A stretch of 64,000 bases of DNA from assembly GCF_020523795.1 (NCBI RefSeq), contig NZ_JAJALI010000001.1, positions 186,001-250,000 on the forward strand. Reading direction: 5' to 3'. Below the pieces are notes generated by a model. That model saw nothing but the letters and a program-made list of their open reading frames with translations, was not told the DNA's origin and did not search any database. Within the stretch, counting starts at the first letter, position 1, and each line of letters opens with the position of its first letter. Source of the stretch: Ancylobacter sp. Lp-2. Lineage in GTDB: Bacteria > Pseudomonadota > Alphaproteobacteria > Rhizobiales > Xanthobacteraceae. Positions 56,006-64,000 of the stretch are shown here, one piece after another. The translations under genes were made by a program, and so were the position numbers.

Positions 56006-58630
56006 ATGGGCGGGCAGACTCAGTCGACGGGCCGGACGCCGCGGACGCGGCAGGCACAGCCTCGCGCCGCCGATGTCCTGCCGCGCCAGACCCAGCGGTC
56101 GAAAGCCGGCGCCTCGGTGCGCGGACGCGGCGCCCGCCGCCGGCTGCTGCCGGAAGAAGTGCGCAGCGTGCTGCACCGGCGCGTCGCCGAGCTCGTCGGC
56201 CTCGCCCTGGTCGGCCTGTGCGGCCTGATCCTGGCGGCGCTCGCGACCTGGTCCGCCAACGATCCCAGCCTGTCGCGCTCCAGCGCCGCCACGCCGCATA
56301 ATTTGCTCGGCGTGCCCGGCGCGGTGGTCGCCGACCTGATGATGCAGCTGTTCGGCATTGCCTGCCTTGCGGTGGTGCTGGCGGTCGGCGTCTGGGGCTG
56401 GCGCCTGCTGACCCATCGCCCGCCGCACCGGCTCAGGGCACGCATCCTCGCCCTCGCCGCCGGCACCGCCTTCGCGGCGGGTTTCGCCGCCTGCCTGCCA
56501 CGCTTCGGCACCTGGCCGTTGCCGAGCGGGCTCGGCGGCGTGCTGGGCGAGGCGATGCTGATCCTGCCTTCGCTCATCCGTTCCGGCTGGCTGACCTCCT
56601 TCGACTACACCATCGCCGGCGCCCTATGCCTGTTCGGCGCGGTGATGACGCTGCCCCTCGCCTTCGGCCTCGGGCTGAAGCGCCCGGAAGAGCCGGAAGA
56701 GGACGTCGCCGGCTTCGAGGACGACGAGCCAGCCCGCTTCGGCCTGCTGTCCCTCGGCGCGCTCGCCCATTGGTGGCTGTCGCTGAAGGCCTGGCTGCAG
56801 CCGGGCCGCGCCGCCTATCCGCGTCGCCGTCGCGGCATGATGGCCCGCCTCGGCTCGCTGGTCGGTGTGGAGGACGAGGACGAGCTGCTGCCGCGCGGCG
56901 CGCGCCGCGAGCCGAATTTCCGCGGCCAGGACCGCGACGACGACGAGCGGGAATGGGATGCCGACGAGCGCGACGAGGCTGGCTTCCTCGACGCGCCGGA
57001 CGACGACCTGCCGCCGCACCCGGTGCCGGAGAAGACCCGCACCGGCCGCCGGCCGCCGCTGCGCTCGATCCGCGGCGGCCGCGCCGAGCGCGACGCGGAG
57101 CGGCTGCGCTACGCCCATCCCGGCCTCGACCTGCTGGCGCCGCCGCCGGCACGCAACACGCCGGCGCTCGACGACGAGGCGCTGGAGCAGAATTCCCGCG
57201 ACCTCGAAAGCGTGCTCGACGATTTCGGCGTGCGCGGTGCCATCGTCCACGCCCGCCCCGGCCCGGTGGTGACGCTCTACGAGCTGGAGCCGGCGCCCGG
57301 CATCAAGTCGAGCCGCGTCATCGGCCTTGCCGACGACATCGCCCGCTCGATGAGCGCGGTGTCCGCCCGCGTCGCGGTGATCCCCGGCAAGAACGCCATC
57401 GGCATCGAGCTGCCCAACCCGAAACGCGAGAAGGTTCTGCTGCGCGAGATCATCGCCGCCAAGGATTTCGGCGAGGCGGCGCACAAGCTGGCACTGGCGC
57501 TCGGCAAGACCATCGGCGGCGAGCCGGTGATCGTCGACCTCGCCCGCATGCCGCATCTGCTGGTCGCCGGCACCACCGGCTCCGGCAAGTCGGTCGCCAT
57601 CAACACCATGATCATGAGCCTGCTGTACCGGCACCGCCCGGACCAGTGCCGGCTGATCCTCATCGACCCGAAGATGCTGGAACTCTCCGTCTATGACGGC
57701 ATCCCGCATCTGCTCTCCCCCGTCGTCACCGACCCGAAGAAGGCGGTGGTCGCCCTCAAATGGGCGGTGCGCGAGATGGAGGAGCGCTACCGCAAGATGT
57801 CGAAGGTCGGCGTGCGCAACATCGACGGCTTCAACGCCCGCATCGCCGAGGCGATGGCCAAGGGCGAGCAGATCGTGCGCACCGTGCAGACCGGCTTCGA
57901 CCGCGAGACCGGCGAGGCGATCTACGAGCGCGAGGAAATGGACCTCACGCCGCTGCCCTACATCGTCATCGTCGTCGACGAGATGGCCGATCTGATGATG
58001 GTTGCCGGCAAGGATATCGAGGGCGCCATCCAGCGCCTCGCCCAGATGGCCCGCGCCGCCGGCATCCACCTGATCATGGCGACGCAGCGCCCCTCGGTCG
58101 ACGTGATCACCGGCACCATCAAGGCCAACTTCCCGACCCGTATCTCCTTTCAGGTCACGAGCAAGATCGACAGCCGGACCATTCTCGGCGAGATGGGCGC
58201 CGAGCAGCTGCTCGGGCAGGGCGACATGCTCTACATGGCCGGCGGCGGGCGCATCTCGCGCGTGCATGGCCCGTTCGTCTCCGACCCGGAGGTCGAGCGC
58301 GTCGTCGAGCACCTGAAGACGCAAGGCCAGCCCGACTATCTCGACGCCGTCACCGTCGACGAGGACGAGGGGTCGGCGGGCGAGGACAGCGCGGTCTTCG
58401 ACAAAGGCGAGTTCGGCGGCGAGGCCGGCGGGCTCTACGAACAGGCGGTGGCGGTGGTGATGCGCGACCGCAAGGCCTCGACCAGCTACATCCAGCGCCG
58501 GCTGCAGATCGGCTACAACCGCGCCGCCTCGCTGATGGAGCGGATGGAGAACGAAGGCCTCGTCTCCCCCGCCAACCATGCCGGCAAGCGCGAGATTTTG
58601 GTGGAACCGCGCGACGCCGAAGTGGGTTGA
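56006..58630 (+). CDS. ftsK: DNA translocase FtsK
   Basis: 874-residue septal DNA pump that clears chromosome termini and activates XerCD. A basic N-terminus is followed by four transmembrane helices (about 65-220), a charged linker rich in Asp/Glu/Arg (about 225-390), and the RecA-like motor with Walker A GTTGSGKS (522-529) and [14 protein letters not shown]. The C-terminal winged-helix gamma domain has [20 protein letters not shown] start it at ATG 56006; a TTG at 55976 is less likely. Confidence 0.95.
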   Translation: MGGQTQSTGRTPRTRQAQPRAADVLPRQTQRSKAGASVRGRGARRRLLPEEVRSVLHRRVAELVGLALVGLCGLILAALATWSANDPSLSRSSAATPHNLLGVPGAVVADLMMQLFGIACLAVVLAVGVWGWRLLTHRPPHRLRARILALAAGTAFAAGFAACLPRFGTWPLPSGLGGVLGEAMLILPSLIRSGWLTSFDYTIAGALCLFGAVMTLPLAFGLGLKRPEEPEEDVAGFEDDEPARFGLLSLGALAHWWLSLKAWLQPGRAAYPRRRRGMMARLGSLVGVEDEDELLPRGARREPNFRGQDRDDDEREWDADERDEAGFLDAPDDDLPPHPVPEKTRTGRRPPLRSIRGGRAERDAERLRYAHPGLDLLAPPPARNTPALDDEALEQNSRDLESVLDDFGVRGAIVHARPGPVVTLYELEPAPGIKSSRVIGLADDIARSMSAVSARVAVIPGKNAIGIELPNPKREKVLLREIIAAKDFGEAAHKLALALGKTIGGEPVIVDLARMPHLLVAGTTGSGKSVAINTMIMSLLYRHRPDQCRLILIDPKMLELSVYDGIPHLLSPVVTDPKKAVVALKWAVREMEERYRKMSKVGVRNIDGFNARIAEAMAKGEQIVRTVQTGFDRETGEAIYEREEMDLTPLPYIVIVVDEMADLMMVAGKDIEGAIQRLAQMARAAGIHLIMATQRPSVDVITGTIKANFPTRISFQVTSKIDSRTILGEMGAEQLLGQGDMLYMAGGGRISRVHGPFVSDPEVERVVEHLKTQGQPDYLDAVTVDEDEGSAGEDSAVFDKGEFGGEAGGLYEQAVAVVMRDRKASTSYIQRRLQIGYNRAASLMERMENEGLVSPANHAGKREILVEPRDAEVG

Positions 58631-58758
58631 TCGGGTCGGATGACGCAGCGCCCACGGGCGGGACGGCATAGCCTTATCCTCGCCACAGCGAGCGCCTACC
58701 GCCTATAAGCATGACACGACGTCCCGCTTCGCGCCGCCCGCGCCGACGAGAGTGCCCA

Positions 58759-59439
58759 ATGCGCCCGATCCTACCCGCCTCCCTTTGCGTCGCCCTCGCC
58801 TTCCTCGCGGCTCCGGCGTTCGCGCAGCAGTCCAACGAGGTGCCGCTGCCGCCTTCGGTGCAGGCCGCCGTCGATGGCCAGCCGGCGGTGCAGGTGGCGG
58901 CGGCTTCCGGCCAGAAGGCGGCGCAGCAGACGATCCAGCGCATCAATACCTATTTCAACAGCTTCAAGAGCATGACCGGCAATTTCGTGCAGGTCGACCC
59001 GGACGGCACCCGCCGGCAGGGGCAGTTCTACATCCTCAAGCCCGGCCGGGTGCTGTTCGAATACGACCCGCCGAGCCGGGTCGAGCTGGTGGCCGACGGT
59101 CGCTCGGTGGCAGTGCGCGACAAGAAGCTGAAGACGCAGGACATCACCCCGCTGTCGGCGACGCCGCTGCGCTTCATCCTCGCCGAGAATTTCGACCTCG
59201 CCCGCAATGCCAACGTCACCGGCGTCTATCAGGACGACGTGTTCGCCACCGTGGTGCTGGAGGAGAAGCAGCCGATGATCGGCACCTACCGGCTGATGAT
59301 CATGTTCGACGCCAAGACCATGCAGCTCAAGCAGTGGACGGTGACCGACCCGCAGGGCTTCGACACCACCGTGGCGGTGTCCAACCTCGACACCTCCGAG
59401 CGGCCGGACCCGATGCTGTTCGTCATCAACCGGAAGTGA
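58759..59439 (+). CDS. lolA: Outer-membrane lipoprotein carrier LolA
   Basis: 226-residue periplasmic protein with a signal peptide (MRPILPASLCVALAFLAAP, cleavage after AFA). The LolA core shows INTYFNSFKSMTGNFVQVDPDG, GRVLFEYDPPSRVELVADG and MQLKQWTVTDPQGFDTTVAV in successive strands. It ferries lipoproteins from LolCDE to the outer membrane. It follows ftsK in the conserved order. Confidence 0.92.
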   Translation: MRPILPASLCVALAFLAAPAFAQQSNEVPLPPSVQAAVDGQPAVQVAAASGQKAAQQTIQRINTYFNSFKSMTGNFVQVDPDGTRRQGQFYILKPGRVLFEYDPPSRVELVADGRSVAVRDKKLKTQDITPLSATPLRFILAENFDLARNANVTGVYQDDVFATVVLEEKQPMIGTYRLMIMFDAKTMQLKQWTVTDPQGFDTTVAVSNLDTSERPDPMLFVINRK

Positions 59440-59599
59440 CGGCAGCTCCCTCGCCGGCGGCGGGCGGCATCGCCGCGCGGGGAACCGGACATTCTCCGGG
59501 CCGCGGACCCTTCATCCCGGGGCGCTGGATTGCTAGAAGGGGCTGATACCCCTCCCGCCGTGCTCCTCGCCCGGCCGCGATCGCGTAAGGTCCCGCCCC

Positions 59600-60418
59600 G
59601 TGCCGCTCTCCATCGCCACCTGGAACATCAACTCGGTGCGGCTGCGCATCGAGCTCGTCGCCCGCCTTGCCGCCGAACTCCAGCCGGACGTCATCTGCCT
59701 GCAGGAGACCAAGACCCCGGACGACCGCTTCCCGCTGAAGGACGCGGCGAAGTTCGGCTACCCGCATGCGGCGATCCACGGCCAGAAGGGCTATCACGGC
59801 GTCGCGATCCTCTCGAAGCGCCCCTTCGAGAGCGTCAGCCGGCAGGGCTTCTGCGACATGGGCGACGCCCGCCACATCTCGGTGGTGCTCGGCCGGGAAG
59901 CCGGGCTCGACGCGCCGGTGACCGTGCACAATTTCTATATTCCGGCCGGCGGCGACATTCCCGACCCCGAGATCAACCCGAAGTTCAAGCACAAGCTCGC
60001 CTTCCTCGACGAGGCCACCGCCTGGGAGACGCTGCACCCGACCGCGCCGGGCGCCCGCTCGGTACTGGTCGGCGACCTCAACATCGCGCCGCTGGAGACC
60101 GACGTGTGGAGCCACAAGCAGCTCCTCGACGTGGTCAGCCACACGCCGATCGAGGTGGAGCGGTTCGGGCGGCTGCAGGCCGCCGGCGGCTGGGTCGACG
60201 TGATGCGTAATTTCGTGCCGCCACAGGAGAAGCTCTACACGTGGTGGAGCTACCGCGCCGCCGACTGGGAAGCCTCCAATCGCGGCCGGCGGCTCGACCA
60301 TGTGTGGGCGAGCCCGGCGCTGGCGCCGACCGCGCAGGCCATGACCGTGCTGCGCGAGGCCCGCGGCTGGGAGAGGCCCTCCGACCACATCCCGGTCATG
60401 GTGACGTTCGACGCCTGA
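59600..60418 (+). CDS. xth: Exodeoxyribonuclease III (Xth)
   Basis: 272-residue AP endonuclease and 3'-5' exonuclease of base excision repair. Motifs are IATWNINSVRLR, CLQETKTPD, YHGVAILSK, LVGDLNIAP, RRLDHVWAS and the C-terminal catalytic SDHIPV. Start at GTG 59600. It is the usual gene after lolA. Confidence 0.95.
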   Translation: MPLSIATWNINSVRLRIELVARLAAELQPDVICLQETKTPDDRFPLKDAAKFGYPHAAIHGQKGYHGVAILSKRPFESVSRQGFCDMGDARHISVVLGREAGLDAPVTVHNFYIPAGGDIPDPEINPKFKHKLAFLDEATAWETLHPTAPGARSVLVGDLNIAPLETDVWSHKQLLDVVSHTPIEVERFGRLQAAGGWVDVMRNFVPPQEKLYTWWSYRAADWEASNRGRRLDHVWASPALAPTAQAMTVLREARGWERPSDHIPVMVTFDA

Positions 60419-60526
60419 ACCCTTACGGGTGCCGGGAAGACCATGCGGCGTCATGACTTTCGCCGGTCTCGCCTTTCGCCGATTCGCCGCTATAGTGCGC
60501 TCGCCCATTTGTTCCGAGGACGTTCC

Positions 60527-60742
60527 GTGCCCCGCCCGAACCGACTGCCTGCCGCGCTCCGCCTTCTTCCCGCCCTGCTCGCGCTCGGCGGCGCGCTCGC
60601 CATGGCCGGCTGCGGCGTGAAGGGCCCGCTGGAGCCGCCGCCCGGCACCGCGCTCGGCACGCCCGGCCCGGACGGCAAGATGCCGAAGGACACCGGCCCG
60701 GTGAAACCGAACAAACCCTTCATCCTGGACGGCCTTCTCTGA
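60527..60742 (+). CDS. lptM: LptM-type (YifL-like) small lipoprotein
   Basis: 71-residue lipoprotein. A signal peptide (about 1-26) ends in lipobox AMAGC, and the mature part starts CGVKGPLEPP, the hallmark of LptM/YifL, which helps the LptDE translocon mature. I start it at GTG 60527, with GAGGA 6 nt upstream. It precedes lysA by 48 bp, the usual arrangement, and probably shares its transcript. Confidence 0.88.
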   Translation: MPRPNRLPAALRLLPALLALGGALAMAGCGVKGPLEPPPGTALGTPGPDGKMPKDTGPVKPNKPFILDGLL

Positions 60743-60790
60743 GTCCCGGTCTTCTCTGAGCTTCCGGCTTCGCCAACCTTCGGGCCCGCC

Positions 60791-62059
60791 ATGCATCACT
60801 TTACCTATCGCGACGGCGTCCTCCATGCCGAGGACGTCAGCCTCGCCGACATCGCCCGTGAGGTCGGCACCCCCGTCTATGTCTATTCGACCGCCACGCT
60901 GGAACGGCACTACAAGGTGTTCGCGCAGGCTTTCGCCGACACCAGGGCGACGGTGTGCTACGCGCTGAAGGCCAATTCCAACCAGGCAGTGATCCGCACG
61001 CTGGCCCGGCTCGGCGCCGGCGCCGACATCGTCTCCGGCGGCGAGCTGAAGCGGGCGCTGGCGGCCGGCATCGACCCGCACAAGATCGTGTTCTCCGGCG
61101 TCGGCAAGACGCGCGAAGAGATGGCCGCCGCGCTCGACGCCGGCATCATGTGCTTCAATGTCGAGAGCGAGCCGGAACTGCTGACCCTTTCCGAGGTCGC
61201 GGTGAGCCACGGGGTGGCGGCGCCGGTGTCGATCCGCGTCAACCCGGATGTCGACGCCAAGACCCACGCCAAGATCTCCACCGGCAAGTCGGAGAACAAG
61301 TTCGGCATCCCGGTGTCGCGCGCCCGCGAGGTCTACCGCCACGCCGCCGGGCTGCCGGGCATCCGGGTCACCGGCGTCGATATGCATATCGGCAGCCAGA
61401 TCACCGATCTCGAGCCGTTCGACAATGCCGCCGCGGTGTTGGCCGAACTCGCCCGCGACCTGCTGGCGGAAGGCTTCCCGCTGACCCATCTCGACCTCGG
61501 CGGTGGGCTCGGCGTGCCCTATGTCGCCGGCGAGCCCGACCCGCCGCTGCCCTCGGCCTATGCGGCGCTGATCAAGCGGCACACCCACAATCTCGGCCTC
61601 GGCCTCGTCTTCGAGGTCGGACGGCTGATCGTCGCCAATGCCGGCGTGCTGCTGGCGCGCGTGCTCTATGTGAAGGAAGGCGAGGGCAAGACCTTCGTCA
61701 TCGTCGACGCGGCGATGAACGACCTGATCCGCCCGACGCTCTACGACGCGCATCACGAAATTTTGCCCGTGCGCGAAGTGGCGGCCGGCGAGACCGGCAT
61801 GCTCGCCGACGTGGTCGGGCCGGTGTGCGAATCCGGCGACTTCCTGGCGCTGGGACGGCGGCTGCCGGGGCTGAAGGCGGGCGACCTCATCGCGGTGATG
61901 ACCGCCGGCGCTTATGGTGCGGTGCAGGCCAACACCTACAACACCCGCCCGCTGGTGCCCGAGGTTCTGGTGCGCGACGGCGACTATGCCGTGGTGCGGC
62001 CGCGCCTCGATGCCGAGGCCCTGATCGCCATGGACAAGGTACCCGGCTGGCTCGGCTGA
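60791..62059 (+). CDS. lysA: Diaminopimelate decarboxylase
   Basis: 422-residue PLP enzyme that makes L-lysine from meso-diaminopimelate. The PLP Lys is in CYALKANSNQ (K60); other blocks are HIGSQITDL, LDLGGGLGVPY, EVGRLIVANAG and the catalytic Cys in GPVCESGDFLA. Length is normal. It is followed by a TIGR02302 gene after 193 bp. Confidence 0.96.
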   Translation: MHHFTYRDGVLHAEDVSLADIAREVGTPVYVYSTATLERHYKVFAQAFADTRATVCYALKANSNQAVIRTLARLGAGADIVSGGELKRALAAGIDPHKIVFSGVGKTREEMAAALDAGIMCFNVESEPELLTLSEVAVSHGVAAPVSIRVNPDVDAKTHAKISTGKSENKFGIPVSRAREVYRHAAGLPGIRVTGVDMHIGSQITDLEPFDNAAAVLAELARDLLAEGFPLTHLDLGGGLGVPYVAGEPDPPLPSAYAALIKRHTHNLGLGLVFEVGRLIVANAGVLLARVLYVKEGEGKTFVIVDAAMNDLIRPTLYDAHHEILPVREVAAGETGMLADVVGPVCESGDFLALGRRLPGLKAGDLIAVMTAGAYGAVQANTYNTRPLVPEVLVRDGDYAVVRPRLDAEALIAMDKVPGWLG

Positions 62060-62146
62060 GCCGGACACCGGCCCGCCACATTTCCCCTCCTGCGGCGCGC
62101 CCGGCGCTCACGCAGCGATGAACGTATGGGCATGCCCGTTTTTGTG

Positions 62147-62165
62147 GCGGGGGTAGCGCCCCCGC
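62147..62165 (+). terminator. Possible hairpin after lysA
   Basis: Arms GCGGGGG and CCCCCGC flank a 5-nt loop. The T-run lies before the stem rather than after it, so this is weak evidence for a factor-independent terminator. Confidence 0.3.
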
Positions 62166-62252
62166 GCATAGCTGCTAAGGTGACGTTGGGGATTGGCCGA
62201 GACGACCGAGAGGCGTGGCTGACAGGGGCTGGTGTGTCGGAGGCTTGAGCGC

Positions 62253-64000
62253 GTGACGGCAGCACCGGAAGACCATACGCAATCCGCTGGCGAGACCCGC
62301 CGGGCGGCGATCGTCGAGCGTGCCGAGGCCCGGCTGGCAACGGCATTGCGCCGGGCCGGCGCGGCGCTGATGTGGGAGCGCATCTGGCCGGCGCTCGCCA
62401 CCGTGCTCGGCGTCCTCGGCATCTTCCTCATCGTCTCCTGGCTCGGCGTCTGGCTGATGGTGCCGAGCTATGTCCGCGTCATCGGGCTCATCCTCTTCGC
62501 GCTTTTGTTCGCCGCCACGCTGATCCCGGCGCTGCGCATCCGCCGCCCCTCCGAGGACGAGTCGCTGGCGCGGCTCGACCGCACCAGCGGCATTGCCCAC
62601 CGCCCGGTGACCGCGCTCGCCGACCATCTCGCCACCCGCCCGGACGACCCGGTGGCGGCGGCGCTATGGCGGGCGCATCTCAGCCGCGTCGCCGGCCAGC
62701 TGGGCACGCTGAAGGCCGGCCTGCCGTCGCCGCGCCTCGCCGCCCGCGACCCCCGCGCCTTCCGCGCTCTGGTGCTGCTCGGCGTCATCGCCAGCTTCTT
62801 CATCGCCACCGGCGATCATATGAGGCGCGTCGGCGCCGCTTTCGACTGGACGGCGGCGATCGCGCCCAAGCCCTACCGCATCGACGCCTGGGTCAACCCG
62901 CCGACCTATACGATGCGCCCGCCGGTGATCCTGCCCGGCCTGCGTTCCGAGGAAAGCCGTGATACCGCTGCTGCCGCCGCCGAGCCGGAGACCCATAGCG
63001 CCGCCGCGATGAGCGTGCCGGCCGGCAGCGAGCTGGTGGTACGGGTGACCGGGCTGTCCGGCTCGCCGCTGTCGGTGTCCGGCGGCATCGCCGCGCCCGC
63101 GCCGAAGGAGGACGAGCAGGCCGCCGCGCCGGAAGGCGCCGCCAAGCCTGCGGAGCCTACCGCCGCCAAGCCGCCGCATCCGGAAGCCGGCGAGCAGCGC
63201 TTCGTCGTCGCTGGCGACGGCACCGCGCGCATCGTCGGGCCGGACGGCCGCAGCCTGACCTGGCAGTTCACCGTCGTGCCGGACAAGCCGCCCACCATCG
63301 CCTTCGCCAAGGAGCCCGGCGCCTCCGGCCGCACCGGCCTCGTGCTCGCCTACAAGGTGGAAGACGACTATGGCGTCACCGGCGCCGAGGCGCGCTTCAC
63401 CGCCGTGCCGCCGGCAGCGGCGCTGTTCGCGCTGAAGAACGCGCCGGCCAAGCCCGCGCCGCACCCGCTGGTGGAGGCGCCGAACTTCCCGCTGCCGCTG
63501 CCGGGCGGCCGGCCGAAATCCGGCACCGGCCAGACCACCAAGGACCTCACCGAGAGCCCCTGGGCCGGCACGCGGGTGACGCTGACCCTCGTCGCCAAGG
63601 ACGATGCCGGCAATCTCGGCTCCACCGCGCCGAAGAGCGTCACGCTGCCCGCCCGCGCCTTCAACAACCCGCTGGCCCGCGCGTTGGTCGAGCAGCGGCG
63701 GATCCTCGCCTTCGACGCCAACCAGCGCCAGCAGGTCGCGGTGGCGCTGGAGACGCTGGCGATCGCGCCGGAGCGTTTCACCCCCGACCCGGCGCATTAT
63801 CTCGGCTTGCGCACCGCCTTCTGGCGGCTCGAGGCCGCGCGCAACGACGACGAGCTGCGCGGCGTGGTCGACTATCTCTGGGAAGTCGCGGTCCGCATCG
63901 AGGACGGCGACATGTCCGACGTCGAGAAGAAGCTGCGCGACGCCCAGCAGGCCTTGCAGGACGCGCTGGAGAACGGCGCCAGCGACCAGGAGATCCAGAA
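62253..64000 (+). CDS. TIGR02302 (DUF4175) family membrane protein, 3' end beyond window
   Basis: At least 582 residues are visible, and the frame runs off the right edge. Two N-terminal transmembrane segments (about 48-95) are followed by another near 170-190 (FRALVLLGVIASFFI) and a large soluble domain. A run of Pro/Ala/Glu occurs near 270-310, and a helical, charged stretch (DVEKKLRDAQQALQDAL) starts near the edge. The family is widespread in Hyphomicrobiales behind lysA and has no established function. It starts at GTG 62253, downstream of GGAGG. Confidence 0.85.
   Translation, partial: MTAAPEDHTQSAGETRRAAIVERAEARLATALRRAGAALMWERIWPALATVLGVLGIFLIVSWLGVWLMVPSYVRVIGLILFALLFAATLIPALRIRRPSEDESLARLDRTSGIAHRPVTALADHLATRPDDPVAAALWRAHLSRVAGQLGTLKAGLPSPRLAARDPRAFRALVLLGVIASFFIATGDHMRRVGAAFDWTAAIAPKPYRIDAWVNPPTYTMRPPVILPGLRSEESRDTAAAAAEPETHSAAAMSVPAGSELVVRVTGLSGSPLSVSGGIAAPAPKEDEQAAAPEGAAKPAEPTAAKPPHPEAGEQRFVVAGDGTARIVGPDGRSLTWQFTVVPDKPPTIAFAKEPGASGRTGLVLAYKVEDDYGVTGAEARFTAVPPAAALFALKNAPAKPAPHPLVEAPNFPLPLPGGRPKSGTGQTTKDLTESPWAGTRVTLTLVAKDDAGNLGSTAPKSVTLPARAFNNPLARALVEQRRILAFDANQRQQVAVALETLAIAPERFTPDPAHYLGLRTAFWRLEAARNDDELRGVVDYLWEVAVRIEDGDMSDVEKKLRDAQQALQDALENGASDQEIQ

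Noticed and set aside
56624-58669. A 681-codon open frame antisense to ftsK
   Set aside because: Same high-GC shadow effect; the sense frame has all FtsK motifs.
59426-62068. An 880-codon open frame antisense to xth, lptM and lysA
   Set aside because: It spans three well-supported sense genes and has shadow-type composition.

Overview
The window is a GC-rich chromosomal segment from an alphaproteobacterium of the order Hyphomicrobiales. Its gene neighbourhoods are the conserved ones of that order: ftsE-ftsX-ydcF; proA-nadD-rsfS-rlmH-envC-ctpA-rppH; etfB-etfA-hbd beside a corrinoid adenosyltransferase and a HIG1 protein; aceA beside a RamB/ScfR-type regulator; tesB-glnK-amtB-aminotransferase-ftsK-lolA-xth; and lptM-lysA-TIGR02302. 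A Xanthobacteraceae member close to Ancylobacter/Starkeya is my guess from gene content and cannot be proven here. I found no rRNA, tRNA, CRISPR array, prophage or insertion sequence.

Layout. 1-3.2 kb: a GT39 glycosyltransferase (cut by the left edge) and a GT2 polyprenyl-phosphate glycosyltransferase, divergent from a YdjC-type deacetylase; together they resemble the Francisella FlmF2/NaxD/FlmK lipid A hexosamine system. 3.2-7.6 kb: an M23 peptidase, ydcF, ftsX, ftsE and hpt. 7.6-10.5 kb: a ZntR/CadR-type regulator divergent from a Zn/Cd/Pb ATPase with a His-rich cytosolic tail, sharing a textbook MerR operator. 10.5-15.9 kb: argH, a TlpA-like thioredoxin, an esterase, a DMT exporter and a sugar epimerase. 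16-19.3 kb: the glyoxylate-shunt locus. 19.4-21.8 kb: an intact OsmC protein followed by a frameshifted OsmC copy, then a monooxygenase/TetR pair. 21.8-29.5 kb: hbd-etfA-etfB, rhomboid, GST, corrinoid adenosyltransferase, HIG1, TspO, a host-attachment-family protein, and a GNAT/MarR pair.

29.6-39.7 kb: yihY, then proA, nadD, rsfS, rlmH, a catalytically degenerate EnvC-like LytM protein, ctpA, a probable remnant of the divergent polysaccharide deacetylase normally found between ctpA and rppH, a 17-bp tandem repeat array, an inserted hydrolase gene, and rppH. 39.8-45.1 kb: a TetR-HlyD-RND efflux operon behind twin palindromic operators. 45.1-52.2 kb: LON-domain protein, CnoX-type thioredoxin, ProXp-type deacylase, DUF1801, PuuD-like amidase, GntR, Trm112, UbiH-type hydroxylase and tesB. 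52.4-64 kb: a sigma-54-type promoter driving glnK-amtB, then an aminotransferase (dapC-like), ftsK, lolA, xth, lptM, lysA and a TIGR02302 protein cut by the right edge.

The genes are overwhelmingly housekeeping and chromosomal. The points of most interest are the putative lipid A hexosamine locus at the left edge, the decayed OsmC duplicate, the truncated deacetylase gene abutting a tandem-repeat array, and several self-contained regulator/operator pairs visible in the DNA.
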